The notes beneath the pieces are model-generated. The model had not been told where the DNA came from, did not search any database, and saw only the letters and a program-made list of their open reading frames with translations. Positions 59,572 to 64,000 of a stretch of 64,000 bases of DNA are shown here, in pieces. The translations under genes were made by a program, and so were the position numbers. Every line of letters begins with the position of its first letter. The first letter of the stretch is position 1. This stretch comes from Natronococcus sp. A-GB7 (GTDB taxonomy: Archaea; Halobacteriota; Halobacteria; Halobacteriales; Natrialbaceae), in the NCBI RefSeq assembly GCF_029688865.1, contig NZ_JARUKV010000011.1, positions 97,504 through 161,503 of the forward strand, given 5' to 3'.

Positions 59572-60675
59572 CTAGCGGAGCCGCCAGAACGCCTTCTCAC
59601 CCTCCCACTCCGGGGGATCGAGCAGCCAGTAGAGCTCCTCTCGGTCGCGCTCGAGGTGGTAGGCCATCGCCCCCTCGTACTGCTCGTCGTCGGCGAGGGA
59701 GACCGTCTCGTCGAAGCGCTCGAGCGACGACAGCGCGTCGGGGTCGGCCGGGTAGCTCCAGCCGGTTTCGTCCTTGAGTCGCGTCCGGTCGCCGAGCTCG
59801 AACTCCCGATCCCCGCCGGTATCGTTGGTCACGGTGACGCCGACGACGACGTACTCGTGGTCCGCCTCGGGCTCGAAGAACGGGCCGAGGTCGTTTCCGG
59901 ACCCCAGCCGATCGACGCTGATCTCGAGCCCGTCGCGTTCGATCCCGGCCCCGAACTCGGCGATCGCAACTCGGAGCTCCTGCTCGAGGGTCGCGACCTC
60001 GTCGGCCTCGGCCTCAAGGTCGACGACGACGCCGTCGGCACCGAACGGCTCGACCGCCTCGGTGTCGACCGCCAGCGACGAGACGGCCCGGTCGCGCGGG
60101 AGTTCGTAGGCGAACTCGCCGCGTTCGACCTCGCCGGGAGCGAGCGAGCCGTCCGCGAGCGCGGTCTCGCTCACCGACCGAGCCTGCGAGTACGTCCGCT
60201 CTTGGGCGTCCTCGAGCACCGGTTCGAACGCGTCGCCCGTGGAGACGAACTCGTCGCCCGCGTTCTTGAGGGCGAACTCGACGACGAGGAACTCCTCGCC
60301 CGCGCTCGCCCGCCGTCGATCGTCGTCTCCCAGAAGGGGTCGGTCGCCCTCGTCGTCTACCACGAGTCCCTCGAAGGAGCGCCGCCGACTGACGTCGCTG
60401 ACGACGAACTGCAGATCCTCGCCCTCGACGAGTTCGCCGACCGAAGCCGTCCGCCCGCCCGTTTCGTCGTCACCGTCCCCGTCGTCATCGTCGCCGTCAC
60501 TCGTGTCGTCCGACTCCGAGCCGCCGCGTTCGCTCGTCGGTGCCGTCGAGTCGGTCACCCGACTCGAGCCGTCGCTTCCGTCGGCACCCGAGTTCGTCTC
60601 CGTGCGGGTCCCCGTACAGCCCGCGAACGCGAGGAGGCTTCCTCCGGCGAGGCCGACGAACGTCCGTCGTTTCAT
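59572..60675 (-). CDS. Lipoprotein with two DUF4352-like domains
   Basis: A 367-residue exported lipoprotein. MKRRTFVGLAGGSLLAFAGC carries a Tat-style KRR and a lipobox with Cys20. A long Ser/Asp/Gly-rich linker (about 21-75) follows. Two similar Ig-like domains come next: FVVSDVSRRRSFEGLVVDDEGD...EFLVVEFALKNAGDEFVS, and later SVDRLGSGNDLGPFFEPEADHEYVVVGVTVTNDTGG...YPADPDALSSLERFDE. DUF4352-type domains are surface binding modules of unknown ligand. ATG at 60675 is fixed by the signal peptide. Confidence 0.88.
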   Translation of the reverse strand: MKRRTFVGLAGGSLLAFAGCTGTRTETNSGADGSDGSSRVTDSTAPTSERGGSESDDTSDGDDDDGDGDDETGGRTASVGELVEGEDLQFVVSDVSRRRSFEGLVVDDEGDRPLLGDDDRRRASAGEEFLVVEFALKNAGDEFVSTGDAFEPVLEDAQERTYSQARSVSETALADGSLAPGEVERGEFAYELPRDRAVSSLAVDTEAVEPFGADGVVVDLEAEADEVATLEQELRVAIAEFGAGIERDGLEISVDRLGSGNDLGPFFEPEADHEYVVVGVTVTNDTGGDREFELGDRTRLKDETGWSYPADPDALSSLERFDETVSLADDEQYEGAMAYHLERDREELYWLLDPPEWEGEKAFWRLR

Positions 60676-60856
60676 TGGCCGTACGGACGGCTGCGAGAAG
60701 CCTATAGGGTCGGTGAAAGATGGGGTCGAATCGGGGTTCGCCGACCCGAGACGTCGGCGGCGAACCTGCTCGCCGATCCGGGCGCCCGCTGATAGGGTGG
60801 TCGGTCCGAAGAAAGAAGCAAACGGGTGGTCGGTTCGCGTCCGTTTCGGGACGGTG

Positions 60857-62710
60857 TCAGTTCGCCGCTGCAGCCGCAAGCGCTGCGGTGGCCATCGCGG
60901 GCATCATCGAGGAGTCGAGACTCGAGCCAAAGGAGTCACAGTCCTCTTCGGAGCCCGAGGAGGAGCTCGATTCCTCGCTCGTCGACTGGGAGCTCTCCCG
61001 GTCGCTGTCGACGTCGCTGCTGCTTCTGGTCGTCTCGCTCTCGTCGCGGTCGGCGTCGCTCTCGCTCTCGTCGAGTTCGCTCTCGGAGTCGCTCGAGTCG
61101 TCGCTCTCGCTTTCGGTCCGGTCGCTGGCGCTCGATTCGCTCTCGCTGTCGGAGCTGCTCTCGCTGTCGGAGCTGGAGTGTTCGATCTCGTCGACGCCGG
61201 TGTCGCTCTCGCTGTCGGTGTCGAGTTCGGACTCGGTGCTCTCGCTGCGGTCGCTCTCACTCGTGTCGTTGTCGACGGTGTGGGTGCTGCCGTCGCGCTC
61301 GGTGGTGAGGCTGGAGCTGCTGCGCTCGCTCTCGTCAGATTCGCTCGAGTCGCGGTCGGCGTCGCTGTCCGACGTCTCGAGTTCGCTCTCGGCGTTGTCG
61401 TTGTCCGTCTCGCTCACGCTGCGGTCGCTCTCGTCGCTGCTGGTCGCGGCGCTGTCGCGTTCGGACTCGCTGTCACTGGCGTCACGCTCGCTCTCGTCCG
61501 ATTCGCTCTCGGAGCCCTGATCGCTGGACTCACTGACGTCGCGCTCGCTCTCGTCGCTCGCGGCGCTGTCGCTCTCGCTGGCGCTCTCGCGGTCGTCGAG
61601 CTCGCTCTCCTCGCGCTCGCTCTCGTCGCTCGCGACGTCGCTCGACTCGCTGTCGCTCGAGGTGCTGTCACTGGTGCTCTCCGCGCGGTCGCTCGAGCTG
61701 GACTCGCTTTCCTCGCTCTCGCTCTCGCTGTCGATGACGTCGAAGCTGTCGCGGTCGGAGTCGTTGCGCTCGACGAGGTCGCGCTCGTCGTGCTCGGAGT
61801 CGCTCTCGCTTTCCTCGCGGTCACTCTCGTCGCTCTCGGTCAGCTCGGAGTCGCTCTCGTCACTCTCGGAGTCGATTTCCGTGGACTCGCTGTCGCTGGC
61901 GTCGCGCTCGCTCTCCTCGCGGTCGAGGGAGCTCGAGGCGGCGTCGCGCTCGGAGTCGCTCTCGTCGCTGGCGTCGCGCTCGCTCTCCTCGCGGTCGAGG
62001 CTGTCGTTGTCGACGTCGCGGTCGGAGCTGTCGCGCTCGCTCTCGCTCGACGCGCTGTCACTCTCGCTCTCGCTTTCGTCGCTGTCGCTCGCCGTGACCT
62101 CGGTCTCGTCGAGGCTGCTGTCGTTGTTGGAGCTTTCGCGTTCGCTGTGCGTGCTGTCGCTCTCGCTCTCGCTGTCGGAGGCGTCGCTCGCGTCGCGCTC
62201 GCTGTCGCGGTCGTCCTGGACGTTCTCGACGTCGGCGTCGTCGGTCTCGCTCTCGCTCGACTCGCGGTCGCTCTCGTCGATCTCGCTGACGTCGCGTTCG
62301 CTCGAGCTGTCGAGCTGTTCGTCGCGGTCGTTCAGCTCGGACTCCGTCTCCTCGCTGTCGCTGTCGCTGTCGCTCGCGCTCGCGCTATCGCTCTCGTCGC
62401 TCTCGCTGACCTCGCGGTCGCTCGAGCTGTCGCTCGCGCTGTCACGCTCGGAGACGTCCCGCGTACTATCGCTCTCGCTGCTATCGCTACTGGAGCGATC
62501 GGACTCGCTCTCACTGTCACTCTCGCTCTCGTCTACCTCGTCGACGGAGCTACTGTCCTCGTCGTCGTGTTCGCTCGAATCACATCGGTCGGTGTCCTGC
62601 GCATTGAGTGCGGCCGGGCTGGCGTCGCCGCCGAGGACGCCTCCCGCTCCGACTGCACCGGCTAATACGAGAAGACCGACGAGTGTGATAACTATGATTT
62701 TTCGACTCAT
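60857..62710 (-). CDS. Exported Ser/Asp/Glu-repeat protein
   Basis: A 617-residue protein. Signal peptide MSRKIIVITLVGLLVLAGAV precedes about 540 residues made almost only of Ser, Asp, Glu and Arg, in irregular SD/SE/ESD/SERD units (for example DESESDSESESDRSSSDSSE). There is a single Cys near each end (Cys43 and Cys591). The C-terminus turns hydrophobic and Ala-rich (SSMMPAMATAALAAAAAN). Composition recalls Sdr surface proteins and dentin phosphophoryn; here it would be an extreme polyanion outside the cell, possibly glycosylated on Ser or binding Ca/Mg. No folded domain is visible. Confidence 0.8.
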   Translation of the reverse strand: MSRKIIVITLVGLLVLAGAVGAGGVLGGDASPAALNAQDTDRCDSSEHDDEDSSSVDEVDESESDSESESDRSSSDSSESDSTRDVSERDSASDSSSDREVSESDESDSASASDSDSDSEETESELNDRDEQLDSSSERDVSEIDESDRESSESETDDADVENVQDDRDSERDASDASDSESESDSTHSERESSNNDSSLDETEVTASDSDESESESDSASSESERDSSDRDVDNDSLDREESERDASDESDSERDAASSSLDREESERDASDSESTEIDSESDESDSELTESDESDREESESDSEHDERDLVERNDSDRDSFDVIDSESESEESESSSSDRAESTSDSTSSDSESSDVASDESEREESELDDRESASESDSAASDESERDVSESSDQGSESESDESERDASDSESERDSAATSSDESDRSVSETDNDNAESELETSDSDADRDSSESDESERSSSSLTTERDGSTHTVDNDTSESDRSESTESELDTDSESDTGVDEIEHSSSDSESSSDSESESSASDRTESESDDSSDSESELDESESDADRDESETTRSSSDVDSDRESSQSTSEESSSSSGSEEDCDSFGSSLDSSMMPAMATAALAAAAAN

Positions 62711-63022
62711 CTGTGCGGTCTCTGTACCTAGCTGTCCATCCCGACTGATCGGCCGCTAGGCTACTCGAACATCCGCGCAACGGCTACAAAAACCGGCGAC
62801 GAAGGGCGACGAAGGATCGGGCCGATCGACGCCGTATGGGTTCGCTCCGACACCGACGGGACCTCCGGGCCGGTCGTCGGAACGGCCGTAACGAGTCGAG
62901 GCCGTCCCCGGCGACTCCGACGGCGATCCATCCCGTTTCGCCGACGATCGACCCGATTCCGCGCCGTTAGCGGTGGGCGCCCACCCACGGCTCAAGACCG
63001 CGCTCCGCCTTCGATTCGCTCG
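62711..63022. other. 310-bp divergent promoter region, no gene seen
   Basis: Separates the Ser/Asp-repeat gene and the secreted protein gene. A short direct repeat (GGGCGACGAAGG-type, about 62797-62815) is the only structure noted. Confidence 0.5.
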
Positions 63023-63682
63023 ATGAACCGACGCGAGTTTCTCGGGACGACGGTAGCGCTCGGAATAGCGGGGCTCTCGGGCGGCGCGCTCTCGACGGCG
63101 GCGAACCGGGACGACGCCGAGGCGGTTCTCGAGGTCGTCTCCCACGAGCTCGTCGCCGCGGACGACGCGACCTACCTCGCGGCGACCGTCGAGAACGTCG
63201 GCGACGTCGCCGCGGGCTGGATCACCCTCGAGGTCGACTGGATCGACGCCCGCGACGAGCGCCTCGAGACCGACCTCGCCCACCTCGGCACCCTCGGACC
63301 GGGACAGAGCTGGCGGGCGCGCGCGTACTACAGCGGGGAAGAACCGGAACTGATCGCGGACTACGTTCTCGAGGGTCGGGCCGATCTCGAGCCCCTGCCC
63401 GTCCCCTCCGGGCTCGAGGTGCTCGAGAGCGACGTCGACCTCGAGGGCGAGGAGGTCGTCGTGACGGGCCGCTTCGGGAACGGAACGGGCGAGGCACAGC
63501 CGAACGTCGACGTGATCGCGCTGCTGTCCGACGACGACGGGGTCGTCCTGGGCGACGTCTGGACGAACGAGACTGACGTCCCGGACGGGGAGTCGCGCTC
63601 GTTCGAGGGTCGCTGGAACGGACGCGACCGGGCGGACGACGTGGTCGATCACGACGTGATCGTGACGAGTTCGGCGTTCTGA
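63023..63682 (+). CDS. Secreted FxLYD-like domain protein
   Basis: A 219-residue protein. Tat signal MNRREFLGTTVALGIAGLSGG, then two Ig-like beta domains: VLEVVSHELVAADDATYLAATVENVGDVAAGWITLEVDWIDARDERLETD and VLESDVDLEGEEVVVTGRFGNGTGEAQPNVDVIALLSDDDGVVLGD. These match the FxLYD/CARDB style seen in many haloarchaeal surface proteins. No lipobox, so it is released or loosely attached. Role unknown. Confidence 0.87.
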   Translation: MNRREFLGTTVALGIAGLSGGALSTAANRDDAEAVLEVVSHELVAADDATYLAATVENVGDVAAGWITLEVDWIDARDERLETDLAHLGTLGPGQSWRARAYYSGEEPELIADYVLEGRADLEPLPVPSGLEVLESDVDLEGEEVVVTGRFGNGTGEAQPNVDVIALLSDDDGVVLGDVWTNETDVPDGESRSFEGRWNGRDRADDVVDHDVIVTSSAF

Positions 63683-64000
63683 GACGGCAACGAAGGTTGT
63701 GGAAATCGGTCCGAACTCTCTGTCATTGCGAACCAGTGCTGCACAGAGAGACGACGCGTGACACAGAGGTCAAGCAGGTAACGTAGCAGCGATCGATTCC
63801 TCCGATAGCTGTCAAGAGACGCCTGCTGAATATAGAGAGGACATGCAGCAAGCCAACATCGTTTCTTCCAAGAGAGGAGCTCCGAATCAACTGATCAGCC
63901 GAACTGCGAACTGAGCCGATATGACTAGTTGGTCCAGGAAACGATTCGTAGATGGGGATTACGGGCTAGTAACAGTATCTGGTTCGGCACCTCCTCCGCT
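63683..64000. other. Right-edge stretch, no gene recognised
   Basis: Lower GC than the preceding genes and no frame that reads like a haloarchaeal protein. It could be the edge of an insertion or of another mobile region outside the window, but no inverted terminal repeat or transposase piece is evident. Confidence 0.45.

Noticed and set aside
60239..62665. Long plus-strand open frame (about 800 codons) opposite the Ser/Asp-repeat gene
   Set aside because: It is rich in Ala, Val and Leu repeats produced by reading Ser/Asp/Glu codons in antisense. The minus frame has a clear signal peptide and acidic composition and is the better candidate.
63683..64000. Edge of an insertion sequence
   Set aside because: Lower GC is suggestive, but no transposase residues or terminal inverted repeats can be identified within the window.

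Overview
The window is haloarchaeal chromosomal DNA, probably from the Natrialbaceae or a close relative. The encoded proteins are strongly acidic, the GC content is high, and several promoters have a TATA-like box about 27 nt before a start codon, which suggests leaderless transcripts. Marker genes are archaeal: Orc1/Cdc6, an RPA3/RPAP3 pair, a ba3-type oxidase, the glucose-6-phosphate dehydrogenase Azf, archaeal dihydroneopterin aldolase MptD, a class III signal-peptide pilin, and a bacterio-opsin-activator-type regulator. Coding density is high, with many one- and two-gene units.

Layout. 0.3-6.2 kb: ArsM-like methyltransferase, FilR1-like regulator, UspA, small membrane proteins, GatA-like amidase, PRC-barrel and CDGSH proteins. 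6.2-12 kb: a CcoI/FixI-like copper P-type ATPase facing cbaDBAC of a ba3 oxidase, where subunit II has an extra C-terminal beta domain. 12-18 kb: SDR, molybdopterin oxidoreductase, rpa3-rpap3, and an mhqO/mhqD-like pair for quinone detoxification. 18-28 kb: cupins, an aldo/keto reductase, a beta-helix gene fragment, a nitrile hydratase operon in which the alpha subunit is fused to its activator, an eRF1/Vms1-like protein, and three tRNA loci (His, Phe, Val) with degenerate tRNA 3' fragments and hairpins on their downstream side. 28-38 kb: housekeeping and conserved haloarchaeal genes, a PadR regulator, a badly frameshifted DJ-1/PfpI pseudogene and a pilin.

38.4-45.0 kb is a visibly lower-GC genomic island bounded by a 16-bp direct repeat. 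The right copy is the 3' end of an intact CAU-anticodon tRNA gene and the left copy is the displaced tRNA end. The island carries a copper set (CopZ, a SHOCT membrane protein, an AsnC-TRASH regulator, CopA, a permease with two YHS domains) plus a VapBC toxin-antitoxin pair. I see no integrase in it.

45-64 kb: MoaB, two tandem COG0523 GTPases divergent from a NikR-like repressor with a candidate operator between them, a secreted subtilase, an orc1 gene beside an unusual origin (ten TCGAAATGA-type iterons, mostly on a 20-bp period, three longer ORB-like elements, an AT-rich stretch), a 986-residue sensor/activator, a lipoprotein, a 617-residue Ser/Asp/Glu-repeat exported protein and a secreted FxLYD-like protein. 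The last 300 bp hold no gene I can support.

Functional themes are copper supply and defence (oxidase-linked ATPase, copper island), metal sensing (NikR/COG0523), nitrile use, electrophile defence, and DNA replication (orc1, origin, RPA). The least expected items are the nitrile hydratase alpha-activator fusion, the tRNA-bounded copper island, the phased iteron origin, the Ser-Asp repeat protein and the tRNA-fragment/hairpin arrays.
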